Shown piece by piece: positions 1-7,762 of a stretch of DNA of 35,329 nt. Source of the stretch: Nitrospirota bacterium (GTDB lineage Bacteria > Nitrospirota > Thermodesulfovibrionia > Thermodesulfovibrionales > JdFR-86); contig JACQZC010000009.1 of the NCBI GenBank assembly GCA_016207905.1, positions 1 to 35,329 of the forward strand, written 5' to 3'. A model generated the notes under the pieces. It did not search any database and was not told where the DNA came from. It worked only from the letters and a program-made list of their open reading frames with translations. A program made the position numbers and the translations under genes. Numbering within the stretch: position 1 is the stretch's first letter; each line of letters begins with the position of its first letter.

Positions 1-132
1 AAAGGCACGGACTTCGGTAAAATAACCAATGAGCAGGTGGCAATGGTAGCATCATTAATTAACACAAGGCCCAGAAAATGTCTGGGCTACAAGACGCCCC
101 TTGAAGTCGCATCTGTTGCACTTCGAGATTGA
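1..132 (+). CDS. IS30-family transposase, C-terminal end (5' part outside window)
   Basis: The frame is open from the first base and stops with TGA at 130-132, giving 43 residues. It contains TRPRKCLGYKTPLEV, the typical C-terminal signature of IS30-family DDE transposases (family knowledge). The catalytic residues lie upstream of the window. The enzyme would cut and join the ends of its own insertion sequence. The stop is followed almost at once by the truncated end of a beta-helix gene on the other strand, so the right end of the element must lie within roughly ten to fifteen bases of this stop. Confidence 0.85.
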   Translation, partial: KGTDFGKITNEQVAMVASLINTRPRKCLGYKTPLEVASVALRD

Positions 133-142
133 ATGTAGGAGA
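1..142 (+). mobile_element. Right end of an IS30-like insertion sequence
   Basis: The transposase tail plus a few bases form the right end of the element. The boundary near 142 is an estimate: upstream of it the minus-strand reading of the neighbour stops resembling a beta-helix protein. The segment about 118-142 resembles IS30-type terminal repeats from memory. The left end and target duplication are outside the window, so the boundary is not proven. Confidence 0.55.
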
Positions 143-547
143 GGCGAAAAGATAAAGGCCGTAGTAATTATTTACCATGATATTACCAAAGATGTTACTA
201 TTGGTAGAATAATACACAAAAAATGCACTCCAGAATTGCTTGATGGTACAATTTTTGACAGTAACATTCTTCTTATGAGGTATATAGATTCCGACATCCC
301 AATAATGATTACTGCTAATTAATGAATGACCGTTTCCATCAACTGTTATACCATCATTTTCGATACTTATGCTATCAGTTAAGTCAATTGTCAATGTACA
401 TGTCTTTGTCGCCAAATCCCAAATACCAATCAAACTACAATCCCCGCCTGTTACATCATCTCTTATCCTATAGTAGTCAGCCATTGCAACACTTGCCATG
501 CCAAAAAACAATGCCATAAATGCTAAGCCTATCAATAGCCTTTTCAT
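143..547 (-). pseudogene. Secreted right-handed beta-helix (NosD/CASH-like) protein, truncated by the IS
   Basis: The minus-strand frame starts at 547 after a strong AAGGAGG site and begins with a clear signal peptide (cleavage near MASVAMA, residue 23). Short beta-helix rungs follow, for example ISIENDGITVDGNG, NVTVKNCTIKQF and NNYYGLYLFAS. These are typical of NosD/CASH carbohydrate-binding or sugar-hydrolase-fold proteins, which usually run to several hundred residues. The open frame continues to 59, but the last 27 or so residues (from about 142 down) are encoded by the IS end and look unlike the fold. About 135 native residues remain. The product is probably non-functional; no specific substrate can be assigned. 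Confidence 0.7.
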
Positions 548-614
548 CTAAGCCCTCCTTATAGACTAAGTTTCAAACATTTAAGCATATCCCCCCCCGA
601 TTTTCAAGATAATT

Positions 615-642
615 TTGTTAATGGCTTGATAAGTTTTATAAA
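615..642 (+). promoter_or_regulatory. Candidate sigma-70 promoter for the PLD/cardiolipin synthase gene
   Basis: TTGTTA at 615-620 and TATAAA at 637-642 are separated by 16 bases. They lie in the divergent gap between the truncated beta-helix gene and the downstream PLD gene. The match is good but unsupported by any transcript data. A strong AGGAGGAG at 653-660 follows but has no start codon in the right frame close by. Confidence 0.4.
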
Positions 643-718
643 TAGCCTTATGAGGAGGAGTGTATAAAGGGGTTTCTTATTCCAGAAAAAATCTATCTCT
701 ATTTCAGACAAATATCAA

Positions 719-1894
719 ATGCTATTAAATTTATGTATCAATGCTAAAATATTAAATATGTCATTTAAAAGGCAGGACATAGAAAGGCTCTACGGAAGCC
801 CCTTTGTCGATGGAAACAGCATAGAGCTTCTCTGGAAAGGCAGGGAGGCATTCGGAAGGATATTTGACTCTGTAAAAGAGGCTAAGAATTTCATCTGCCT
901 TGAATTCTACATATTCAGAAATGACGACACAGGCATAGAGCTATCCGAAATCCTTAAGGAGAAAGTCAAAGAAGGAGTAGAGGTTTATCTTCTTTATGAC
1001 TACCTGGGAAGTTTTGGCACTCCAATAAGCTTTTGGAGAGAGCTTAAATCCAGAGGCATAAAGGTCAGGGCATCCCATCCACTCAGATGGACCTCACCTA
1101 ATGGTTTTATGCACAGGGACCATAGAAAACTTGTAATAATCGATGGACATACGGCATTTACAGGCGGACTTAACATAGCCGATGAATACAGGGGAATCCA
1201 TCTGAGAAAGAAAGAGCCGTGGAGGGACACAGGCATTGTAATAAAGGGCCCTGAGGTCACTGCACTGCTTAAGACATTCAAAAAGGCATGGATTCAATGG
1301 GCTAAAGAACCTGTCGGGTATTCTTCATTGCCTGAAAAGGCAGGAGACCTGCCTGTAATTACCATATTTGCACATTCCTCGAGAGGAAGAAGAAGGATGA
1401 GAAGGCTGATTTACTACAGCATCAACCATGCTGAAAAAGACATATGCCTTACAACTGCATACTTCACGCCAAGTAGAAGAATGCTTGAGACATTAGAGAT
1501 GGCTCAAAAAAGAGGAGTAAGGGTAAGGCTTTTGCTTCCGGGTGAAAGCGATGTGCCTCCTGCACACTATGCAAGCAGGGCATCCTATGAGAGACTTCTT
1601 CGGGCAGGTGTCGAGATATATAACTACAAGGGTCAGGTGCTTCATGCAAAAAGCTATATATTCGATTCCTGCTGGAGTATCGTGGGCTCTGCAAATTTAG
1701 ACTTTCAGTCCTTGAGATGGAACGACGAGGGCAATGTTGGCATACTCGATGAGGGATTTGCAAAGGAGATGATTGACATATTCGAGGACGACCTTGGGCA
1801 TTCTATCCAGATAATCGAAAAGGACTGGCAGAAAAGACCATTTAAGGAAAAACTTAAAGAAAGGTTTTTCTCTCTCTTTAGAAGATGGCTTTAG
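719..1894 (+). CDS. Phospholipase D family protein, cardiolipin synthase-like (ClsB type)
   Basis: The protein has two HKD motifs, HRKLVIID at residues 135-142 and HAKSYIFD at 309-316, each with H, K and D intact. The PLD superfamily uses this pair for phosphatidyl transfer. Length (391) and spacing fit cardiolipin synthases that make cardiolipin at the inner face of the membrane. There is no N-terminal pair of membrane helices, so it resembles ClsB rather than ClsA. The start is uncertain: neither ATG 719 nor ATG 758 (MSFKRQD, which fits family N-termini better) has a Shine-Dalgarno sequence. A promoter-like pair lies at 615-642. Another PLD-type phosphatidyltransferase is possible. Confidence 0.85.
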   Translation: MLLNLCINAKILNMSFKRQDIERLYGSPFVDGNSIELLWKGREAFGRIFDSVKEAKNFICLEFYIFRNDDTGIELSEILKEKVKEGVEVYLLYDYLGSFGTPISFWRELKSRGIKVRASHPLRWTSPNGFMHRDHRKLVIIDGHTAFTGGLNIADEYRGIHLRKKEPWRDTGIVIKGPEVTALLKTFKKAWIQWAKEPVGYSSLPEKAGDLPVITIFAHSSRGRRRMRRLIYYSINHAEKDICLTTAYFTPSRRMLETLEMAQKRGVRVRLLLPGESDVPPAHYASRASYERLLRAGVEIYNYKGQVLHAKSYIFDSCWSIVGSANLDFQSLRWNDEGNVGILDEGFAKEMIDIFEDDLGHSIQIIEKDWQKRPFKEKLKERFFSLFRRWL

Positions 1895-1952
1895 TAGGGA
1901 AGAAAGAACTTCTGCTCTCGACTATTCCTTTTATTTTGTGTCATAATTTAAG

Positions 1953-3644
1953 ATGATTAAGAAATCTCTTTTGTTCACACTGATAGCTCTATCCCTGCTG
2001 TCCTGTAGCCCTGTGCATACTATAAAGGAAAAACCCTCTCCACCAGGGGATGCCTATTACTACTATATCTTAGGATACGAGGCTGAGATAATGGGCGAGT
2101 GGGAAAAGGCACTTACCTATTACCAGATGAGCCTTGGTTTTGACCCTGATTCCTCTCACATAAGGACCCAGATAAGCTATATCCTTCTCAGGCTTGGAAG
2201 GCTTAGTGAGGCATTGCCCTATGTAGAGGAGACCGTCAGGATGGACCCTGAGCATCTGCCTTCGCTTATGCTTCTTGGACAGCTCTATAATGCCCAGCAA
2301 AGAACAGTAGATGCCATAAAGGTCTATGAGAAGGTTATCGAACTGTCGCCTGATGATGACACTTCATACCTTTTACTTGGAGCCCTTTATGCAGGGGAGA
2401 AAAGATACGATGATGCACGGGCTATATTGAATGCCCTTCTCAAAAAGGCACCTGACAATGTCTTTGCCTTATATCATTTAGGAACCATAGAGATAGAATT
2501 AAAAAACTTCTCCGAGGCAGAGAAACTCTTGAATCAGGTCATCTCGCTCAGACCTAATTTCGATACCGCATACATGGCACTGGGAATTATAAACGAGATG
2601 AACGACAATCCCGAACAGGCAAAACTTTATTATGAAAAGGCAATAGAAATAAATCCTCATAATGTGCAGGCACGGCAGAGGCTTGCACAGGTATTCGTAA
2701 AGGAAAAAACCATAGACAAGGCAATCGAACAGCTTAAGGAGGCAATTGGCATCGAGCCATCTAATATTAACATCCACAGGTCACTTGCGATTCTGTATAT
2801 GGAGCAAAAAGAGCCTGATAAAGCTATCATTGAATTCAGGCTGTACCTTGAGGTAAATCCGGAAAATATCGAAATCAGGCTTTACCTTGCGGCTGTCTTA
2901 GATGAGATGGAAAGAACAAACGAGGCAGAAGAGGAATTAAAAAATATTCTTTCCATAGACCCTCAAAATATAAATGCACTCTTACACTTAGGTTTCATCC
3001 AGACAAAAAATGAACGGTTTGAAGAGGCAATAGATACATATGAAAAGCTCATTGGCATTGACCCCAAAAAAGCCGAAATCTATATTCATCTTGGCTCATT
3101 ATACATCCAGATGAAAAACTACGCCAAGGCAGAGGCTATCTTAAGCACAGGCATGGGTTTATTTCCCGATAATGCGGACATGAACTTCAATATAGCTGTC
3201 CTTTACGAAAAAACAAGCAGGTTCGAGGATATGGTTACCCATCTGAGAAGGGCAATAAACATAGACCCTCAGCATGCAGATGCACTGAATTATCTCGGAT
3301 ATAGCTTTGCAGACAAAGGCATCAACCTCGATGAGGCATTGACGCTCATCAAAAAAGCCATTGAACTAAAACCAGACAGCGGATACATAATTGACAGCTT
3401 AGGATGGGTCTACTTCAAGTTAGGCAAACTCGAAGAAGCAATAGAGGAGCTGCAAAAGGCACTCGATACGGTTGGCACAGACCCGGTTATATACGAGCAC
3501 TTAGGAGATGTTTATTCCGCAAAAAGCATGAAGACAGAAGCCCTTAAGGCATGGTCAAAGGCACTTGAACTTCACGAAAAAGAAGAAGGGCTTAAGATTA
3601 GGGTGGAAGAAAAAATAAAGAACCTGAATTTAACCGACCAATAA
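1953..3644 (+). CDS. TPR-repeat lipoprotein
   Basis: A lipoprotein signal peptide is present: MIKK, a hydrophobic stretch and the lipobox LLSC with Cys18. From about residue 35 to 555 the sequence is an almost unbroken solenoid of roughly fifteen 34-residue TPR units with the usual W/LG-Y-A/F-A-P pattern (for example KALTYYQMSLGFDPDS and EEAIDTYEKLIGIDPKK). It should be anchored in the envelope and act as a protein-binding scaffold; the partner is unknown. It lies 4 bases upstream of ispE and is very probably co-transcribed with it. A TPR lipoprotein next to ispE recurs in deltaproteobacterial and Nitrospirota genomes (from memory, not checked). Confidence 0.88.
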   Translation: MIKKSLLFTLIALSLLSCSPVHTIKEKPSPPGDAYYYYILGYEAEIMGEWEKALTYYQMSLGFDPDSSHIRTQISYILLRLGRLSEALPYVEETVRMDPEHLPSLMLLGQLYNAQQRTVDAIKVYEKVIELSPDDDTSYLLLGALYAGEKRYDDARAILNALLKKAPDNVFALYHLGTIEIELKNFSEAEKLLNQVISLRPNFDTAYMALGIINEMNDNPEQAKLYYEKAIEINPHNVQARQRLAQVFVKEKTIDKAIEQLKEAIGIEPSNINIHRSLAILYMEQKEPDKAIIEFRLYLEVNPENIEIRLYLAAVLDEMERTNEAEEELKNILSIDPQNINALLHLGFIQTKNERFEEAIDTYEKLIGIDPKKAEIYIHLGSLYIQMKNYAKAEAILSTGMGLFPDNADMNFNIAVLYEKTSRFEDMVTHLRRAINIDPQHADALNYLGYSFADKGINLDEALTLIKKAIELKPDSGYIIDSLGWVYFKLGKLEEAIEELQKALDTVGTDPVIYEHLGDVYSAKSMKTEALKAWSKALELHEKEEGLKIRVEEKIKNLNLTDQ

Positions 3645-3648
3645 CCAG

Positions 3649-4497
3649 ATGCTCACTCTAAAAGCCCCTGCAAAGATTAACTGGTTTCTATTCGTAAAAG
3701 GCAAAAGACAGGACGGCTATCACGACATCCTGAGCCTCGTTCAGTGCATAAGCCTTTATGACTCTCTGACACTCGAGGAATCAGCCCAGACAGACGATAT
3801 AGAGGTCATAACGGACAGCCCGATTCCATACAGGGAAAACCTCGTCTATAAAGCCGCAATTGCCCTGAAAGAGAGGGCATCTATAGAAAAGGGTGCCCGC
3901 ATAACCCTTAAAAAAGACATCCCTATCTCAGCTGGTCTTGGCGGTGGAAGCTCTGATGCGGCTTATACCCTCATGGGGCTAAACAAACTATGGAGGCTTT
4001 CTCTAAATAAAATGGAGATCTATGAGCTTGCTATCTCTTTAGGCTCTGATGTGCCGTTTTTCCTCGATGGCTATTGTGCCCTAATAGAAGGCAGGGGTGA
4101 GAAAGTCACCCCAACTCCGCTTCAGGCATTCCACACACTGCTTCTTTTAAAACCCAATATAGAGGTCTCTTCAAGCTCAGCATATTCCGATTTGGGGTCA
4201 TTGGAGTTGACAAAGCCTGCGGGAAATATTAAACTTTTAATTCAAATCCTTGATACAGGTGATTTCTCCTCTTTGAAGTCCGTAGCGAGAAACGACCTTG
4301 AAAATCCGGTCATAAGGAGACACCCTATTTTAAAGGAGATGAAGGAGAGATTAGAAGAATCAGGGGCAGTTTTCTCGGCAATGAGCGGAAGCGGGCCAAC
4401 AGTGTTTGGTGTGTTTAACGACCCGAAAGATGCTGAGAGGGCAAGAAATGCTATTCCTGCCCACTGGTCAAGGGTTGTCAGGACATTGGGTGTCTGA
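3649..4497 (+). CDS. ispE: 4-diphosphocytidyl-2-C-methyl-D-erythritol kinase
   Basis: IspE phosphorylates CDP-methylerythritol with ATP in the MEP pathway to isoprenoids. This is a GHMP kinase of 282 residues, the usual size. Visible motifs are PAKINWFLFV at the N terminus, the ATP loop PISAGLGGGSSDAAY near residue 90, LGSDVPFFL, and the C-terminal SGSGPTVFGVF glycine loop. The ATG follows the TPR gene stop by 4 bases with only a weak ribosome site, so coupling to the upstream gene is likely. tRNA-Gln and prs follow on the same strand. Confidence 0.96.
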   Translation: MLTLKAPAKINWFLFVKGKRQDGYHDILSLVQCISLYDSLTLEESAQTDDIEVITDSPIPYRENLVYKAAIALKERASIEKGARITLKKDIPISAGLGGGSSDAAYTLMGLNKLWRLSLNKMEIYELAISLGSDVPFFLDGYCALIEGRGEKVTPTPLQAFHTLLLLKPNIEVSSSSAYSDLGSLELTKPAGNIKLLIQILDTGDFSSLKSVARNDLENPVIRRHPILKEMKERLEESGAVFSAMSGSGPTVFGVFNDPKDAERARNAIPAHWSRVVRTLGV

Positions 4498-4533
4498 GAG
4501 TATTAAAAAATTGGCAGGGTCAGAGACCCCCTA

Positions 4534-4605
4534 TGGGGCGTAGACAAACGGCAAGTCAGGAGACTTTGGATCTCCCATTTGGAGGTTCGAATCCTCCCGC
4601 CCCAG
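4534..4605 (+). tRNA. tRNA-Gln (anticodon TTG)
   Basis: A full cloverleaf can be drawn. The acceptor is TGGGGCG (4534-4540) with CGCCCCA (4598-4604) and discriminator G4605. The D arm is at 4543-4557, the anticodon stem is GGAGA/TCTCC around loop CTTTGGA (4564-4570) with anticodon TTG at 4566-4568, and the T arm is GGAGG-TTCGAAT-CCTCC (4581-4597). CCA is not encoded. It sits between ispE and prs. Confidence 0.95.
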
Positions 4606-4643
4606 TGAGGCAGTAGCCTCTGATTGACTAACAGGAGGTAGTT

Positions 4644-5585
4644 ATGCCAGAAGGCATAAAACTTATAGCTGGGAATGCCCATAGAAAACTCGCACAGGAT
4701 GTTGCAGAGCATCTAAACATCCAGATGTGCGATGCGACTATTACCACATTCAGCGACGGCGAGATAATGCTTCAGATAAACGAAAATGTAAGGGGCTCGG
4801 ATGTATTCGTATTACAACCCACATGTATGCCTGTAAACGAAAACATAATGGAGCTTCTTCTGATAATCGATGCCTTGAAAAGGGCATCCGCAAGAAGAAT
4901 AACTGCAGTAATCCCTTACTATGGCTATGCACGACAGGACAGAAAGGTTCAGCCGAGGGTGCCAATATCCTCGAAGTTGGTTGCAAATATCATAACAGCC
5001 GCAGGTGCCAATAGAATCCTCACAGTAGACCTTCATGCCTCACAGATACAGGGATTCTTCGATATACCCGTTGACCACCTCTATGCCTCCCCTGTGCTTT
5101 TGGATTATATACGAAGATGCGAATTTAAAAACCTCGTTGTGGTCTCCCCTGATGCAGGCGGGGTCGAAAGGGCAAGGGCATTTGCAAAAAAACTCAAGAC
5201 ATCGCTGGCAATAATAGACAAACGCAGAGAGTCAGCTAATGTATCTCAGATAATGAATGTCATAGGAGAGGTCAAAAGCCGTGATACGATTCTATTAGAC
5301 GATATGATTGACACTGCTGGAACTATCGTGCAGGCGGCAGATGCCCTCAAGGCAAAAGGCTCAAGAAAGGTCTTTGCCGCATGCACTCATGCAGTGCTAT
5401 CTGGTCCTGCCATAGAGAGGGTCAATAACTCCGCCTTAGAAGAACTAATCGTAACGGATACGATACCGTTTGACAGCAAGAAGGAAAAATGTAGAAAGCT
5501 CACTGTCCTGAGCATTGCCCCTTTGCTTGCCGAGGCAATAAAGAGGATTCATGAGGAGTCTTCGATAAGCTCGCTTTTTGTATAA
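4644..5585 (+). CDS. prs: Ribose-phosphate pyrophosphokinase
   Basis: Prs converts ribose-5-phosphate and ATP to PRPP for nucleotide, His and Trp synthesis. The 313-residue length matches bacterial class I enzymes. Visible motifs include the flexible-loop region [39 protein letters not shown] and the PRPP-binding loop [15 protein letters not shown]. The ATG is preceded by CAGGAGGT at good spacing. The gene stands between tRNA-Gln and rplY; the order prs-rplY-pth is conserved in many bacteria. Confidence 0.97.
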   Translation: MPEGIKLIAGNAHRKLAQDVAEHLNIQMCDATITTFSDGEIMLQINENVRGSDVFVLQPTCMPVNENIMELLLIIDALKRASARRITAVIPYYGYARQDRKVQPRVPISSKLVANIITAAGANRILTVDLHASQIQGFFDIPVDHLYASPVLLDYIRRCEFKNLVVVSPDAGGVERARAFAKKLKTSLAIIDKRRESANVSQIMNVIGEVKSRDTILLDDMIDTAGTIVQAADALKAKGSRKVFAACTHAVLSGPAIERVNNSALEELIVTDTIPFDSKKEKCRKLTVLSIAPLLAEAIKRIHEESSISSLFV

Positions 5586-5609
5586 GATTTTAAAAAGGAG
5601 GATATATAA

Positions 5610-6272
5610 ATGGAAAGAATCACAATCGAGGCTGAAAAAAGAGATACAGCCGGCAAAGGCTCTGCGAGGGCACTGAGAAGAGGAGGCATAGTCCCTGCTG
5701 TTCTTTATAGAGACGGCAAGACACAACCAATAAAGATTTCCCATAAGGAGATGTATCAATTCCTAAAGACAACCTCAGGCAAACAGGTTTTAGTGAGCCT
5801 TAGATTTCCTGATGGTATTGAAAAACTCGCACTCCTAAAAGAGTATCAGATAGACCCAATCAAGGGCAAACTCCTGCACACCGATTTCTTTGAGGTAGCC
5901 TTGGATAAAAAGATTCGCACAAAAGTTCATGTATCGGTCATAGGAGAGCCTATAGGAGTTAAAAGGGATGGTGGAATCCTTCAACATAGCCTAAGGGAGA
6001 TAGAGATAGAATGCCTCCCTGACAAAATCCCCGGACACATAGAGACAGACATATCAGAACTCCTTACAGGCCACTCTATACATGTAAGCGCTCTCAGGCT
6101 TCCAGAAGATATAAAAGTCCTCACTGACCCCAATGAGGTCATTGCTACTGTTACTGCACCTCTGGTTGAGGCGGCACCTACACCTGCTGAGGCAGTAGCC
6201 GCACCAGCAGTAGAGCCGGAGGTCATAAAGAAAGGCAAGAAAGAAGAGGAAAAGGCAGAGGAGAAGGCATAG
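5610..6272 (+). CDS. rplY: 50S ribosomal protein L25, long Ctc type
   Basis: This 220-residue protein has the N-terminal L25 5S-rRNA-binding domain (GKGSARALRRGGIVPAVLY, about residues 10-90) followed by the Ctc-type beta domain (to about 185). The tail is low-complexity, Ala/Pro- then Lys/Glu-rich. It binds 5S rRNA in the large subunit; the long form is often named a general stress protein. AAAAGGAGG lies 9 bases before the ATG. Its stop codon touches the TTG start of pth directly. Confidence 0.94.
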   Translation: MERITIEAEKRDTAGKGSARALRRGGIVPAVLYRDGKTQPIKISHKEMYQFLKTTSGKQVLVSLRFPDGIEKLALLKEYQIDPIKGKLLHTDFFEVALDKKIRTKVHVSVIGEPIGVKRDGGILQHSLREIEIECLPDKIPGHIETDISELLTGHSIHVSALRLPEDIKVLTDPNEVIATVTAPLVEAAPTPAEAVAAPAVEPEVIKKGKKEEEKAEEKA

Positions 6273-6851
6273 TTGTGGGCTATAGTTGGATTAGGAAACC
6301 CCGGACCAAGATACTCTAAAACAAGACACAACATAGGCTTCATGGTTATAGAAGCCATTGCCGAAAAACATAAAATCGAGCTTTTAGAAAAAAAACTCTA
6401 CCTTTCAGGCAGAGGCGATATCGAGGGCACACCCGTTGTCCTGATTAAGCCCCTGACATTTATGAATCTAAGTGGCAGGGCAGTCAAGGATGTCCTCAAA
6501 AGATTCAATATACCAAATGAAAAATTTATCGTAATCCATGATGATATGGACATGGAAACAGGCAAAATTAAGATTAAAAATAAAGGTAGAGGTGGTGGAC
6601 ATAAAGGAGTGGAATCAATCATCTCAAGTATCGGCGGAGAAGACTTTATCAGGGTCAAGATAGGTATAGGCAGAGACCCTTCGATTCCTTCCGAGGATTA
6701 TGTCCTTAGTAAATTCAAAAGAGTAGAGATGTCCTCGATTAAAGAGGCAATCGAGACCGTAGGTGTGGCAGTCGCAGGAATCCTTGCCCAAGGCATAGAG
6801 CGTGCAATGAACAGGTTCAATAAGAGGAGCGTCGATGTCAGAGGCATCTGA
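6273..6851 (+). CDS. pth: Peptidyl-tRNA hydrolase
   Basis: Pth cleaves peptidyl-tRNAs that drop off ribosomes. The 192 residues carry GLGNPGPRYSKTRHNIGF with catalytic His19 (His20 in E. coli) and Asn9, FMNLSGRAV, and IHDDMD with the catalytic Asp. The start is TTG at 6273, immediately after the rplY stop. An AGGAG lies in the end of rplY, so translation is probably coupled. The 3' end overlaps the next gene by 17 bases. Confidence 0.96.
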   Translation: MWAIVGLGNPGPRYSKTRHNIGFMVIEAIAEKHKIELLEKKLYLSGRGDIEGTPVVLIKPLTFMNLSGRAVKDVLKRFNIPNEKFIVIHDDMDMETGKIKIKNKGRGGGHKGVESIISSIGGEDFIRVKIGIGRDPSIPSEDYVLSKFKRVEMSSIKEAIETVGVAVAGILAQGIERAMNRFNKRSVDVRGI

Positions 6852-7365
6852 CCGCCAGAAGCTGATTAAAGAACGACTTAAGGAAGAAGAGGATTTTGCC
6901 CGCATACAGACAGGAATTATCAGACAGATGGTGTTTGACGAGCTGAAAAACACAAAGGATTTTAGTGACGAAGACATAGAGATAGACAGGGAATTCATTA
7001 TACTTCTGGATGGAAAAGAAGATAAGGCATCCGTTGACTTTATTATCAAGATAGATGACAAAAGGCTCGCCTCGATAAAATGCTCTTTAGCATCCATAGA
7101 ATCCAGAGAAAGGCACATCCTTGCTTTCTCGAGGGTTGTGGATGAATATATTATCCCATTTTCTGTTGTTACAGATGGCATTCATGCAAGGGTCATGGAT
7201 ACTGCCTCGGGTAAACTCCTTTCTGAAACATTACAAGGTATTCCCTCCAAGACAGAGTTAGAAATCTTGGATTGGGCACTAATGAAATGCCCTGAAGAAA
7301 GGCTTGAAAAGGAAAAGAGGATTCTTCTTGCCTTTCAGACGATAAGCTGTCCGATTGATTACTGA
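6835..7365 (+). CDS. Stand-alone HsdR N-terminal-type nuclease-fold domain protein
   Basis: At 176 residues this matches the small HSDR_N_2 family (type I restriction enzyme R protein N-terminal-like) without a helicase part. It shows the PD-(D/E)XK-like core in degenerate form: ASVDFIIKIDDKRLASIKC around residues 61-79 and FSVVTDGIHARVMDT near 120-133, with a helical N terminus. No methylase or specificity subunit is fused, so a restriction role cannot be assumed. A repair, RNA or regulatory role is equally possible. It overlaps pth by 17 bases and ends the housekeeping operon. Confidence 0.7.
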   Translation: MSEASDRQKLIKERLKEEEDFARIQTGIIRQMVFDELKNTKDFSDEDIEIDREFIILLDGKEDKASVDFIIKIDDKRLASIKCSLASIESRERHILAFSRVVDEYIIPFSVVTDGIHARVMDTASGKLLSETLQGIPSKTELEILDWALMKCPEERLEKEKRILLAFQTISCPIDY

Positions 7366-7516
7366 TGCAGCACCCTTCATTACGCTGAAATTTTCTAAAG
7401 GGGCTATTAGGGGATTGAGAGGATTTTTCAGAGAAGCCAAACAATATAAATTTATGTGCCTTTTGAGAGGGTTCAAAGAGGTAGTGGATTAGGGAGCTAA
7501 TGTCCTGTCCCTACCT
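7366..7516. other. Non-coding stretch after the HsdR_N gene
   Basis: I see no credible gene here. A segment at 7448-7496 is an imperfect inverted copy of 22890-22945. There is no clear terminator hairpin with a T run. Confidence 0.5.
7448..7496 (-). repeat. Degenerate dispersed repeat, copy 1 (partner 22890-22945)
   Basis: Read on the minus strand, this stretch matches plus-strand 22890-22945 through blocks such as CTCAAAAGGCA and CTCCCT..AATCC.CTA.CTCTTT. Roughly four fifths of positions agree, allowing short gaps. Both copies lie at the edge of accessory regions. The repeat's nature is unknown. Confidence 0.55.
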
Positions 7517-7696
7517 CTCCTTTTCTCTTTATCCCATCCCTTGACGGGAGGGGTTAGGGGAGGGTGAGATAATCCTATTAATTTCCTTATACAACGCAAT
7601 ATCGTGTTCTCTACCCCTCTTTATTCGTTCTAAAGGATATGTAGACCAATCTTTTAAAGAAGAAAACACGCCCTTAAGTAATTCAAGTATTTCCAT
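7517..7696 (-). pseudogene. Short ORF or gene remnant downstream of the nuclease-methyltransferase
   Basis: A 59-codon minus-strand frame starts at ATG 7696 (MEILELLKGVFSSLKDW...). It lies in the same frame as the methyltransferase, after its stop and two further in-frame stops. Residues up to about 44 look like ordinary protein (WSTYPLERIKRGREHDIALY). The end runs into the G-rich dispersed repeat, so the last residues are repeat-encoded. It may be the remnant of a gene that once followed the methyltransferase, cut by the repeat. I do not recognise the family. Confidence 0.35.
7538..7566 (+). repeat. G-rich dispersed repeat, copy 1 (partner 35288-35316)
   Basis: These 29 bases around TTGACGGGAGGGGTTAGGGG recur at 35288-35316 with one difference (C/T in TTGAYGGG). 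Both copies are in intergenic accessory DNA. Repeats of this kind are often seen in environmental genomes (general impression). Confidence 0.8.
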
Positions 7697-7762
7697 AGAG
7701 TAATCTATCCATTACTATTTTTTTATCAGGGCATTCCATATTTCTTTCCATCCGTCCGTTTT

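Noticed and set aside
1464-1763. Long minus-strand frames opposite the PLD gene (similar frames lie opposite prs, the kinase and the MopE-repeat gene)
   Set aside because: They are shadows of strongly supported genes, with no start signals or family features.
7696-7760. Vsr-like start (MERNMECPDKKIVMDRLLYGNT region) after the methyltransferase
   Set aside because: The resemblance is to a few residues only and the frame stops after 22 codons.
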